A DNA stretch of 64,000 nt from Actinostola sp. cb2023 (lineage: Eukaryota; Cnidaria; Anthozoa; Actiniaria; Actinostolidae): positions 283,501 through 347,500 of the forward strand of contig JAUJYZ010000621.1 in NCBI GenBank assembly GCA_033675265.1. The letters run 5' to 3'. Position numbers and translations under genes: made by a program. Of this stretch, positions 11,594 through 21,730 are shown piece by piece; position 1 is the first letter of the stretch; each line of letters starts with the position of its first letter. A model generated the notes under the pieces. The model worked only from the letters and a program-made list of their open reading frames with translations. It was not told the origin of the DNA and ran no database searches.

Positions 11594-12148
11594 TTCAGGA
11601 TCCTAAATGAACATTCGATTATATAAAAGTTCGCAAAATCATGTAATTTACGATTTCTATATAAATTTGCGAGAAAAGAACTTTGTTCGGTCTCGGCCAA
11701 GGGATCTGGGCCATAGTCAACTCAGGCCATCAACGGTATAAACTGAAACAGGTAGCCCAACACACCTTGCATTTCTTTATTTCTTTTTCATTTGATCGTT
11801 CGTTACGATCACTCAACTGGACCGTTACAAATTAAACTCACTAGTTATTGATGATAAGACAAAATGAATGATACATGCATGTATATTTTTGTTTGTATAT
11901 AAACTGATAGAGAAATACCTATTTTTTTTTTAATACACTGTGCGGTAAACCCTCATGTCACTATTTCCCACTCTTTCTCCTATCAGCGGCTAGTCCCATT
12001 TCCCGTGTCATTTCATAACCCAGTTCAAGGACTTTTTATTTTCTTCGGCACGTGGAAACGGTTGTGAGAGATTCGAGCTCTTTCTGTTGATCAGTTCACC
12101 GAGGGTGTGCGCTTTGACTCTATTCGATGCTGCAGAGCTCCGCTAAAA
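11594..12148. promoter_or_regulatory. Intergenic region upstream of IMPACT
   Basis: 555 bp between the end of the HEPN gene and the IMPACT start, both on the minus strand. It must hold the IMPACT promoter and the HEPN 3' end. I see no TATA box placed convincingly; an AT-rich TTTTTTTTTAAT stretch lies at 11922-11934 and a TTCGGCACGTGG E-box-like motif at 12043-12054. Role inferred from position. Confidence 0.4.
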
Positions 12149-13608
12149 CTACTCGATCAAGACCCGCCACAAGTATGCACACAAATAGTATGCTATGACG
12201 ACAATAAGGATTAACAATAAATAGATGAAATCCAGCATTCCCCTGTCATCTTGAGCGTTCAATCCGTGTAAATAGTCATTTCTTTGTGGTATCCTGATCT
12301 CAAACAGTCTTTCCATGATATACCGCATAGGATGCAAGTATTCATGTTCAAATTCAGACAACAAGCACCGTGCATGCAAGTATTCATTGTCAGACATTGT
12401 AACTGTGAACTCCACTTCGTCCCCTTGTCTCCGGATTTCTTCGGTAACGAGAATGTTTTCAAGATCATCTCTCAGAGTGCCAGTTACGTACCTTAGAAAA
12501 TATATACATCAATAATTAGAGAAGGGAGAGGGTAAGGGAGAGGGAGAGGGCGAGGGAGAGGGAGAGGGAGAGGGAGAGGGAGAGGGAGAGGGAGAGGGAG
12601 AGGGAGAGGGAGAGGGAGAGGGAGAGGGAGAGGGAGAGGGAGCATACCTTATCCTGAGATCTACAAGTGCATTAACATCCTTCACTCGTAATATAATCTG
12701 CACAGATCCCTCTCGTATATCTTCTACAATTATTGCTGCAGTAGGGAAAATGCCATCTTTGATCGCAGTCAAGAGTGACTTTGGATTTGATTGGTATTGC
12801 TCCAAGACCATAGTGGTTGCCATCATCCAGGCTCCTGCCTTAAATATCTTGATAACACACTTTATAGCGATAGCTAAGAATGAACGTCAAAATTAGAATT
12901 GTTCGTTTGAAACTTTTCGCAGGAGATCAGCTCAACCAATCTGAATGATGCTCATCCAACCGTAACTTTCCCACTTTTTAAAGTATTAAAATACACAGAA
13001 CTAATAAGCTTACCTGGTAAATCTGAAAGGTAAATTTTTTCATCGTCTTCAGTAATAGGAGCGGTACGGCTCTTGTCTATCTCTTCTTCCCATTCTTTGA
13101 CGGTGTATGGTGCATATTTACCGACTATCCTTAACAAGGCGTCTTTGATTTGCACCCAATAATCATTGAACTCATTTTCAGAAAGCTCCATCTTATCATT
13201 ATGAGCAAATGTGGCATTACGATGGTACTTTATTCTCGCCAAATCTGCTTCCAAAGAGAGATCTACATCATTAGGTAGCTTATCCCATCCTGTAGACGGC
13301 TTTGTAAGGTTACAAATGTTTCTCAGCAATTTGAAAAGCAATGTTAAATCGAAGTCCTCTGATTTTACATAAGTATAAGTCATGCTTGAAGGAAACAGCT
13401 TGTCCCACTCGACTTGAGTCAAAATCTTTCCAACTTTCAACCTTTGCAAAAGGCCTATGTGAGTCCGTAAAGCAATGTCAAGCATTGTAGGATGGTGAAT
13501 GTCATTGAATAGTCCCCGAACGATCGACGTTCCCCCACTAATCAAGAGTGTTGTTATTCTGAAAAAGCGACATCGACCAGGTGTTGCTTGCAAGACTCTA
13601 ATAGGCAT
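12149..13608 (-). CDS. DZIP3-type HEPN protein with C-terminal membrane anchor, three exons
   Basis: Exon 1 is 13608-13014 (donor CCAG|GTAAGC, phase 1), exon 2 is 12834-12648 (donor AAG|GTATGC, phase 2), exon 3 is 12491-12149. The joined frame is open, 374 aa. Residues about 1-190 match the DZIP3-like HEPN domain; the predicted ribonuclease motif R-x4-6-H is present as R130-NATFA-H136. The middle (about 200-310) is a mixed region with VLEQYQSNPKSLLTAI and YVTGTLRDDLENILVTEEI, conserved in the paralogues in this window. Residues about 350-368 form a hydrophobic segment (LDFIYLLLILIVVIAYYL), so the protein is probably tail-anchored with HEPN in the cytosol. That family is expanded in corals; roles in RNA cleavage or immune signalling are inference. 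A hairpin MITE lies directly upstream of the start codon, and intron 2 begins with a hexanucleotide repeat. Confidence 0.85.
12523..12645. repeat. (GGGAGA)n purine microsatellite beside a splice donor
   Basis: About 20 copies of a GGGAGA unit on the plus strand, so TCTCCC-rich pyrimidine in the HEPN pre-mRNA. It begins within five bases of the exon 2 donor of the HEPN gene. Confidence 0.95.
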
Positions 13609-13617
13609 ATTAGTTGC

Positions 13618-13686
13618 TAGTCTCCCTCGCAGCCGTGCTAAGTGTCGTCACGCAACGCTCTCTTAGCACGGCTGCGAGGGAGACTA
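13618..13686. mobile_element. 69-bp hairpin MITE in the HEPN 5' leader
   Basis: Ends TAGTCTCCCTCGCAGCCG and the exact mirror CGGCTGCGAGGGAGACTA, with a stem of 22 bp or more. It is flanked by a perfect 9-bp duplication ATTAGTTGC (13609-13617 and 13687-13695). On the minus strand its end lies 9 bp before the HEPN start codon. The family recurs at 31149 and 58389. Confidence 0.85.
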
Positions 13687-13695
13687 ATTAGTTGC

Positions 13696-13855
13696 CCGAT
13701 ACGCTTAGAAGCATAAAGGGTTGAAAACTCACTCAAATTACCCTCATATCCTACATTACAAAACGATGGTCGTCATACGCTACCCCCAAACCAAACGGTA
13801 GAGGAAGGGTAGAGGGTTTCGACGCATATAGCCCAGTATGGACTGTAAGCTCAGT
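13696..13855. other. Upstream region of the HEPN gene
   Basis: Unique sequence before the next MITE, with a short direct repeat CAGTATGGAC at 13834-13843 and 13852-13861. It probably includes promoter sequence of the minus-strand HEPN gene; no specific element is assigned. Confidence 0.3.
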
Positions 13856-14156
13856 ATGGACCTTTTCGTAGTTTCCCAGAATGCTTCATGATTCTGCGCG
13901 CGCAAGCGAGGTCAGTGTACAAAATCCTGAAGATTGAAGAAATTCAGTAGAAAACTTAGACTTTTAAATTATAAGTAAGAAGAATTACAAAGATAGATGC
14001 AAATTCTCAAGCAAAGAAAATCTTTTTTTCCTGTTCTTGATTAGATACAGTAGTCATATTTTCCTCAAACACGATCAATTCTAAATATTTCCCCCCCTGA
14101 CCTCGCTTGCGCGCGCAGAATCATGAAGCATTCTGGGAAACTACGAAAAGGTCCAT
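13856..14156. mobile_element. MITE with 60-bp perfect TIRs
   Basis: Arms 13856-13915 and 14097-14156 are perfect or nearly perfect inverted copies: ATGGACCTTTTCGTAGTTTC, then CCAGAATGCTTCATGATTC, then GCGCGCGCAAGCGAGGTCA. The centre (about 180 bp) is AT-rich. Each arm holds GCATTCTGGGAAACTAC, similar to a ZNF143/STAF site. Confidence 0.85.
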
Positions 14157-14305
14157 GGGCTTTCTTGTTCTGGTGTACTTGAATAAATAAATAAATAATC
14201 GTTTGCCTTTATACGCCTCGTACTTGTTCCTTGTGTTGTCCTTTACCTCTAGGAATTTCTAGGCCATTCCGCTTGAAATAAGTACACCAGAACAAGAAAG
14301 CCCAT
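14155..14305. mobile_element. 150-bp MITE abutting the previous one
   Basis: TIRs ATGGGCTTTCTTGTTCTGGT (14155) and its mirror ending at 14305. It shares the ATG at 14155-14157 with the neighbouring MITE, so one inserted at the end of the other. The centre contains (AATA)n. Confidence 0.75.
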
Positions 14306-14571
14306 ACATTTACTGTAGTTACGCCACTGATACTGAGCTTGGGCTACCTGTGCTAGCCCTAAGATGCAAATATTAGAACGAAGCATACTCACAAGCACAA
14401 AGAAACGAAAAACGTTTGATCCGTCGTTCATGCTTGCTTCTCTAACCGATTAGATTTTCTATACTGTCTCCTGCGCGGCCGTTTTTAGTGGACGTTTTCT
14501 TTTAGTCATTAGAATACCACAACTGACTACTATAGGCCTATAGCGAAACTCGCAGTCTATATTATATCATA
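14306..14571. other. Spacer with a MITE end, no gene recognised
   Basis: Contains GAGCTTGGGCTACCTGTGC (about 14335-14353), one end of the GGGCTGCCTGTG family without its partner. The remainder has no recognisable feature. Confidence 0.4.
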
Positions 14572-15205
14572 CCGAAAGTAGCGACCCCCAAAAGTAGCGA
14601 CCCCCCAAAAGTAGCGACTCCCCAAAAGTAGCGACTCCCCAAAAGTAGCGACCCCCAAAAAGTAGCGACCCCTCAAAAGTAGCGACCCCCCAAAAGTAGC
14701 GACCCTTTAAAAGTTGCGACCCCTCAAAAGTAGCGACTCCCAAAAAAGTAGCGACTCCCAAAAAAGTAGCGACCCCCAAAAAAGTAGCGACCCCCCGAAA
14801 GTAACAGTAAAAATTGATGCTTGCTAACAAATCCCGAAAGTAACGACCCCCCGGCGAAACTAGCGCTCGATCCCTCCGAAAGTAGCGATCCCCCCTCTAG
14901 AGCGATGATTAGATTAGATGACGAACAGCACTAGTAAACGGCACGTAAAGATCCATAACATTTACTGCTACACATAAACAAATATAACAAAAGCAATAGT
15001 CATAATAAAATACGTTCTAGATCCTGTGAATAATTGTTGTTTGTTAAAATACCGTACATGATGTCGTTTAAGGTACACGGTATTGCTCCTAAAAGTTAAC
15101 GATTTTAGCACCCCGAAAGTAGTGACTACCCGAAAGTAGCGACCCCCCGAAAGTAACAGTTACCTAAGGTTGCTAAATCCGAAAGTGACGACCTCGCTAC
15201 TTTCG
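14572..15205. repeat. Degenerate tandem repeat, unit about 15-16 bp
   Basis: About 15 copies of CCGAAAGTAGCGACCCC-like units from 14572 to 14800, two more clusters at 14833-14893 and 15112-15200, and unique AT-rich sequence between. The unit resembles the short array often found in TIR regions of cnidarian MITEs. Minus-strand frames through it are repetitive and not genes. Confidence 0.85.
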
Positions 15206-15244
15206 GAACTTTACGGTCGTATAATATCATAATATTATTTAGGT

Positions 15245-15380
15245 CTTATTAACCGAGCGGGAGGTCTGTACAGGAAAATCTTGACTGAGGTCGTGAAAGT
15301 ACAGACCGAGCGCAGCGAGGTCTGTACCACGACCGAGGTCAAGATTTTCCTGTACAGACCGACCAAGCTCGGTTAATAAG
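15245..15380. mobile_element. Palindromic MITE
   Basis: CTTATTAACCGAG at 15245 is mirrored at 15380. Nearly the whole element is inverted: GGTCTGTACAGGAAAATCTTGACT on the left returns on the right, around a GACCGAGCGCAGCGAGGTC centre. Confidence 0.8.
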
Positions 15381-16150
15381 AGTTTTATTATATGACCATT
15401 TTAGTAAACTAAAAATTAACTCATTTTATTTGCATCTTACAAGCCTTACACTAGAATGGCTTCCCAGTATTTTTACTACATAACTTGTTTGAAAACCGGT
15501 TTTACAAGAAATTTTGTGAAGCGAGGTATTTCTAGCTCGATGCTGAATAACTAAAACAAACTTAAAATCAAACGTTTCCTCGACTTTGGCGTTGAAAACA
15601 TTGCAATACACGGAGGAACTATGGATTTTTGATAAAAAAGAACAAGAATGGTGAAGAAAATGGCAAGAAAGTTGAGGATTCTGTTGTGTTTTGACTGAAT
15701 AAAATTGTAGTTGAAGCTGCGCGCGCGCTACTGTCGCTATCATCACGTCGTCATCGAGCGCGCGCTGGGTTTGTTTTCTTCAGAATTTTGGTGTTTTTCA
15801 GTGAAATACTCCTAATGTTTTGCTTAATGTTTTTCATATATATTGTTAGGAGTGAAATTTGAACTCTTTGAAAACGCACGAGTTCACATTTCTTCCAAAT
15901 TGCACTCGAAACCATATGATAGAAACAATGTTTACAGATTTTAAGATGCATGTGCGGACCGGTTATTACGGGAGAATCTAGACCGGTCCGAGAAAGAATC
16001 TAACCAATCAAATTGCTTTATTTGCTAGATACCAGGCTTCGAGATACTCGGTCATTTAATAAAGTTGTATATCATATTATATCATATTCTCTTGTTCAAA
16101 ACTATATCCTTCCATTTTTTAATAGATTTGATTTTTGGTCTGAAAAACCA
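15381..16150. other. Intergenic stretch, no gene supported
   Basis: Minus-strand frames at 15426-15746 and 15751-15951 are open for 106 and 66 codons but show no domain. A GCGCGCGC-rich inverted pair lies at 15718-15770. ACCGGT motifs at 15957 and 15983 flank ATTACGGGAGAATCTAG. Confidence 0.35.
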
Positions 16151-16245
16151 AGCCTTCTCCTTGCTCTAATTTCGCCGTCATCACGACCTTCTTCAAGATA
16201 AGTCTTCTTCTCTTCGATATAAATCCTGTAGGCCAGCATGTTTTT
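16151..16245 (-). pseudogene. Stray duplicate of part of an IMPACT domain
   Basis: About 95 bp nearly identical to 16701-16796 inside the adjacent IMPACT-like exon (GCCGTCATCACGACC, then CTTCAAGATAAGTCTTCTTC, then GGCCAGCATGTT). It stops abruptly in a T-run and is followed by sequence found downstream of the IMPACT exons. This is a partial local duplication with no complete domain. Confidence 0.75.
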
Positions 16246-16462
16246 TTTACTGGTCTGAAAAAAGTTTTAAATCTTTAACATCGTTATTATTGCTAATTAA
16301 AAATATTTAGTAAATAAACCCCTTCTTGCGGCTGGGATATCGGCTGATAATAGCGCACGATGCACTGTTGTTGCTGGCTTCCTCGTCTTATCATTGTTTG
16401 TCTCTTTGCATTTCTAATTTGTATTTTCTCTCTCTGCCGATTCACTTCAGGTACTCTATCAA

Positions 16463-17498
16463 TTATTTGTGCTTTCTTGTTCCTTTGCTTTTGCCTTTTT
16501 TTCTTCGATTCCTGCTTTTCCGGTTCGGCACCTGCACTGGTCTTGGTTCCAATGAGCCCGCGTTCAGAAGCCAACTTTATCACCTCTGTGTGGCGCATGC
16601 GTTAATATGCTTAAACCTATCAGGCCCAATGTGTATACCTCCATGCCAGCGTGTTACTATGACAACCGCATTCTCTACATTCGATACTTGCAACAACTCT
16701 AGCAGCCTTCTCCCTGCTCTAGCTTCGCCGTCATCACGACCATCTTCAAGATAAGTCTTCTTCTCTTCGATATAAATCCTGTAGGCCAGCATGTTATACG
16801 TTGCACCTGCAATCTTGCGATCTTTTTTCAGTTGAGTCAACACTTGTTCCACTTGGTCTTCAGATGTGACATGAGCAAGATGAGCTTGGAACTTGCTCTT
16901 TCGATCAGGAGGAGTAACCTCTCCGTGGATGATTTCAAATTCAGCTGAAGGCTTTGGTTCTGCTTGTTTTTAGATATGCAGCATGTGCAGCTTTGTGCTT
17001 CCTGGATTCGAAGTAGTCCTCAATCTTTTCCAAAAACAGCACTACGTCCTCTGGAGTTTTATATTCGACCAGTTCATATGATATTAGTAAATCCAATGCG
17101 CATTTGTTGATATTCTTAAACATGTCAAGACCCTAAATAGACCTCTCCTTGCCAACACGTTACTATGACAACTACATTCCTAGCATCGATTTCTTTTAAC
17201 AGATGTTCAAGCCTTCTTCCTGCTAAATATTCCCCACCGTCATCACTCTTGCTGAGGATTAAACTTTCGTCGGCTTCAACAACTCTAGAGGCCCAGATAA
17301 TATTAGATGCCTCAGCATATTTTGAGTTTTTCGTGAAGCGATCCAGCACTTTGTGTACTTGGTCTTGGGAGGTGACCTCAGCAAAATGAGCTTGGAATTT
17401 ACTTTTACGATCTGTGGTGGTGGTTCCATGAACAATGCATAATGATAGTTCCTCGATTGTTTCTGTTACTTCTTTGACTGCCTCGGGTGCAACTAGCG
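16463..17498 (-). pseudogene. Double IMPACT-domain exon, disrupted (fusion copy Z)
   Basis: Last exon of a HEPN-IMPACT fusion gene. Acceptor TTTTTCAG, start 17498, stop TAA at 16463-16465. It encodes two IMPACT domains like the intact copy at 60436-61463, but has at least three lesions: an extra C near 17131-17133 shifting frame inside domain 1, an in-frame TAA near 16970 in the linker, and two extra bases near 16585-16590 after the domain 2 core. Domain 1 keeps DDGGEYLAGRRLEHLL but has CWQGE in place of the usual RWYGG; domain 2 keeps RWHGG and DRFKHIN. Downstream sequence to about 16260 is shared with the other copies. I call it a pseudogene; base errors cannot be excluded for single indels, but three lesions plus an exon 3 deletion favour real decay. 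Confidence 0.8.
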
Positions 17499-17813
17499 CT
17501 GAAAAAGAATGTGCATGGCATAGCTAGAGTTAGTTATAATGATCATATTTAGTTTTTGCTTTTATGTTTGTTTGGTCTCTTGCTTTTTAAAGTTTGCGTG
17601 TACATGTAAGAATTGCTTTTTCTTTCCTCCTTTTTCTCATTTCAAATATTTTCATTTCCTTCATTTTCCCCTTTCCATTCTCTTTTTCGCCATTCCTTTC
17701 CTTCTTTTTTCATTTCACTTTCATTTCTTAATTTTCTTTTCCTTTTCAGTTTACTTTTCCTATTTCCTGTCGCCCTTCTTTCCCGTTTCAGTTCATTCAT
17801 TCCTTAGACACAC

Positions 17814-17955
17814 CTTTCTTCCTATACGGCATAAGTTCCTCCAAGAAGCACCGTGCGTGCAAATATTCATCTTCAGACACAGTCACTGTGAACTCCACTT
17901 CGTCCCCTAGTTGACTAAGGATTTCTTTGGTAACGAAGCTTGCCAGTTGTTGTAC
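17814..17955 (-). pseudogene. Fusion copy Z, exon 3 remnant
   Basis: Acceptor AATAAAG at 17956-17962 and donor AAAG|GTGTGT at 17814. Compared with intact exon 3 at 54197-54351 it lacks about 25 bases (the LREDLENIL region), which shifts frame. The remaining EVEFTVTVSEDEYLHAR stretch is clear. Confidence 0.75.
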
Positions 17956-18449
17956 CTTTATTTAAAAAAAATACGAAAAATATCAAACTTATTGTTATAC
18001 AAAAGGTCATTGTTTCACATATGCAGGTTTTATGCGAAAAACAGCATGATTTTGATACATTTTTGCTTTTTACTGCATTGTTAAAATGAAAAAACCAAAA
18101 ACCTACCATCAGAATATAAAAGACGAATATGTAACCAGGAATGAATAAGTTGGCAATTCAAGCACAAATAAAGAGGTTTGACCGTGGCATTTTCCTGTTT
18201 CTTCAAAATTGATCGAACTGAAATCTCTGAAGAGATATGGGAGAGCGTTAGATACGCTACACACAAAAACCCTTTGAATTCTTTGGAATTGTGTCAATCA
18301 AAAACCTACCGCCAGATTCAAATGCTCTGTAATGATACGGCGCGTTTTGATATAAAATACATGTATATTGGATAATTAAGCGGTGGTAAAAATGAAATCT
18401 AAAACTCTTTGTTTGGTAATCGTGAACATCATATTGGTGCTCTTTATCC
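17956..18449. other. Start of the long intron of fusion copy Z
   Basis: Intronic sequence between exon 3 and a foldback element; open frames on both strands have no recognisable domain. Confidence 0.35.
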
Positions 18450-19990
18450 CGGTCTGTACACAGGCAAACCACAGTGATAAAGTGACATTTTGCACTAAAA
18501 AATACCGAATAAAACGTGTTTTAATACATTTTAGCCCGAGTAAATGCACCATTGTTCCCCCACCCTCCCTCACTGAGTCGGAATAGGTCAACTATCGGAG
18601 GACGTATATTATTACAAGGTAGGCAACTTTCAGGATTCCTGTGGTGAATCTCAAAAAAAATCTGCTGAAAATATATATCAAATCTTGTGAAAACTCATCC
18701 CTATATCCGCGTCCAGTTACTAAAATACCTTCATCTATCATGTCAGCTCAATTGTTTGGTTGTATTTTGAAGAATATGCTGGTTTTGGGTCCTGAACGGA
18801 AGGACGCAAAAAAACAGCTTTCGTACTATGTGCCGACAGTTAGGGCTTCGACCAGCGCAGTCCTGGGGACGAAAAATGTGGAGCAAAAATCACCCGTGTA
18901 CCCCCTTCCCTTGTATTCCTTTTACTCACCTGATCAAATGGACAAACGCAACCCTACATAGGCAAACATTCGACTTCCGCTTTCGTAACATTTAAATATT
19001 CATGCGCGTGTGAATTCTTTGACGCATGCAAGTTTTGCAAGACGGAATAATACATACACTGCACAATAATTACAAGCAAAAATTAAAAACTACAACATAC
19101 AGATGAATGACAGTAACATTTTTGAATGTTATTCTGACTTTTCACTTCTCAGTTGAATTTCGTCCCAGACTTTGTTATCTACAATGCACATGTTGCAGAG
19201 CTTGCTATTTATATTACTGTTATACTAATGTCAAATAAGTCCGCAAATAAGCGTTATTCATTTCAAATAATCAGTGGGAAGGCAAACGAAATATTTGCAT
19301 TGAATTATACAAATTTACAAAACACCTTGTACTTTCTTCATAATTTCACTATAACAACAAACCCAAGCTTTCTTGTAATTATTTGTACAGTGTATTGTAT
19401 TATTCCGTCTTACAAAAACTTTGCATGCGTCAAGAATTCACACGCTATGAATATTTTAAATGTTACGAAAGCGGAAGTCGAATGTTTGCCTATGTAGGGT
19501 TGCGTTTGTCCATTTGATCAGGTGAGTAAAGGAATACAAGGGAAGGGGTACACGGGTGATTTTTGCTCCACATTTTCGTCCCCAGGACTGCGCTGGTCGA
19601 AGCCTAACTGTCGGCACATAGTACGAAAGCTGGTTTTTTGCGTCCTTGGACCCAAACCAGCATATTCTTCAAAATACAACCAAACAATTGAGCTGACATG
19701 ATAGATTGAAGGTATTTTAGTAACTGGACGGATTTTAGGGATGAGTTTTCACAAATTTTGATATATATTTTAGCAGATTTGTTTTGAGATTCACCACAGG
19801 AATCCTGAAAGTTGCCTACCTTGTAATAATATACGTCCTCCGGTTGACCTATTCCGACTCAGTGAGGGAGGGTGGGGAACAATGGTGCATTTTCTCGGGC
19901 TAAAATGTATTAAAACACGTTTTATTCGGTATTTTTTAGTGCAAATGTCACTTTATCACTGTGGTTTGCCTGTGGTCTGTATGTACAAGC
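18450..19990. mobile_element. Foldback element with TIRs of about 620 bp
   Basis: Left arm about 18450-19080 and right arm about 19367-19990 are inverted copies: ACAGGCAAACCACAGTGATAA at the left tip mirrors TTATCACTGTGGTTTGCCTGT at the right, and CGACTTCCGCTTTCGTAACA near 18970 mirrors 19466. Arms differ by scattered single-base changes. The centre of about 290 bp is AT-rich. The 106-codon frame at 18641 lies wholly inside the left arm and matches no known family. Confidence 0.85.
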
Positions 19991-20139
19991 TACATAGACA
20001 AAGAAAATTATGGCTCGGAAAGGACGTTTTTAAAGGCAATTTCTAATATTTACACACAAGATCAATAGGTCTGAAGTTCGAATTTGTGATAATATTTTCC
20101 CCTGTTGAGGAAACATATGCAGCTCTATAGCATCCTCTT

Positions 20140-20800
20140 TTATACTTCTAATTACTCGGGCCCAGGCCGCAGGCCGCCCGAGTTAGAAAATGCGGATTTC
20201 GGTAGTAGTAGTAGTTTTGTTCGGCTCCAAAATGACGAGTATGCGACGTATTTAATCGTATCCGGAGTTTCAAGATTACTCCGCAGATTTGAAAAGATAA
20301 AGGAGACACAGGACTCAAGTAGATTATCGCTTTGCTTGCTGCCTGACTGTCGTCACGCGCCGTGAAAAACCGTTTAAAAAGTATCCGGCAATAAAACGAA
20401 ACACATTTCTCAGATATATAATGATGGATGTTTATTCGATTCGACGTTTGAAAAATTCAGAATGAAGAGAAATCGTAGAAATCATACTTCAAAACTTCAT
20501 CAATTAAAGCAAAGCTCAAAGCTAAACAAGCTCAATGTCCGAAATTTGGGGTCATGCCAAAGTTGTTTTAATAGCCTATTTATATACTTGCACAATAGAA
20601 AAGCGCATTAATTTTAGAACCGCGGCACAGCGCTATTTTAAAGCAGAATTTCCACGCTGAAAACAAGTCAGTGAACGGCAAAAATACAATCAAAATCAAA
20701 ACGTCATTAGAGATTAGGGATCTGTTGAAGAAGAAGACGCTCAATGAGCGTATAGTCGGGTATTTAATATGACAATGAGAGTTGCGTGACGAGAAACAAT
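20140..20800. repeat. Members of the local GACGCTCA / CTCGGGC repeat family
   Basis: Holds one GC-rich hairpin (20155-20182, CTCGGGC to GCCCGAG), a TATGCGACGTATTTAATCGTAT block, and at 20737 the motif GACGCTCAATGAGCGTATAG followed by a GTTGCGTGACGAG motif. The same modules recur tens of times at 25-29 kb and 35-54 kb. Confidence 0.75.
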
Positions 20801-21040
20801 TTATGTCGATGAATCATAAAGATTCGTGTAGGTATGTCTGTATTACATATTTAACGTACTTGAGGTCACTTGAGGTTGCATATTGATATCGTCACAAACG
20901 TGTCAAATAGTTATTGTTCGCTCAGGGCAGATACTGAGATATTGCTAAGTCATCGTATTCGAAGACTAGAATTGAAAGAAGCAGTTGGCTTGTGCAGAAG
21001 TGAAATGGGAGCAATTATAGAATACCCGTCCACTTTTAGA

Positions 21041-21730
21041 ACCCTCTAAGTGTGTGCCACCGTGGTCCCGTAGTCCCATAGTCATATATAATACATAAAA
21101 ATCTAAGTGTGTGCCACCGCGGTCCCGTAGTCCCATAGTCATATATAATACATAAAAAATCTAAGTGTGTGCCACCGCGGTCCCCGTAGTCCCATAGTCA
21201 TATATAATATATGAAAATCTAAAGTGTGTGCCACCGCGGTCCCCGTAGTCCCATAGTCAGATATAATATATGAAAATCTAAGTGTGTGGCCACCGCGGTC
21301 CCGTAGTCCCATAGTCATATATAATATATGAAAATCTAAGTGTGTTGCCACCGCGGTCCCGTAGTCCCATAGTCATATATAATACATAAAAATCTAAGTG
21401 TGTGCCACCGCGGTCCCGTAGTCCCATAGTCATATATAATATATGAAAATCTAAGTGTGTGCCCACCGCGGTCCCGTAGTCCCATAGTCATATATAATAT
21501 ATGAAAATCTAAGTGTGTGCCACCGCTGGGTCCCGTAGTCCCATAGTCATATATATATATATGAAAATCTAAGTGTGTGGCCACCGCGGTCCCGTAGTCC
21601 CATAGTCATATATAATATATGAAAATCTAAGTGTGTGCCACCGCGGTCCCGTAGTCCCATAGTCGTATATAATATATGAAAATCTAAGTGTGTGCCACCG
21701 CGGTCCCGTAGTCCCATAGTCGTATATAAT
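21041..21730. repeat. Tandem array of about twelve 57-58-bp units
   Basis: Unit contains AATCTAAGTGTGTGCCACCG, CGGTCCCGTAGTCCCATAGT and CATATATAATATATG, with one-base length variants. It is flanked by unique sequence. All open frames on the minus strand across it are repetitive. Confidence 0.95.

Noticed and set aside
14567..14830. 87-codon minus-strand frame with GVATFLGVATF repeats
   Set aside because: Translation of the 15-16-bp AGTAGCGACCCC tandem repeat, not a gene.
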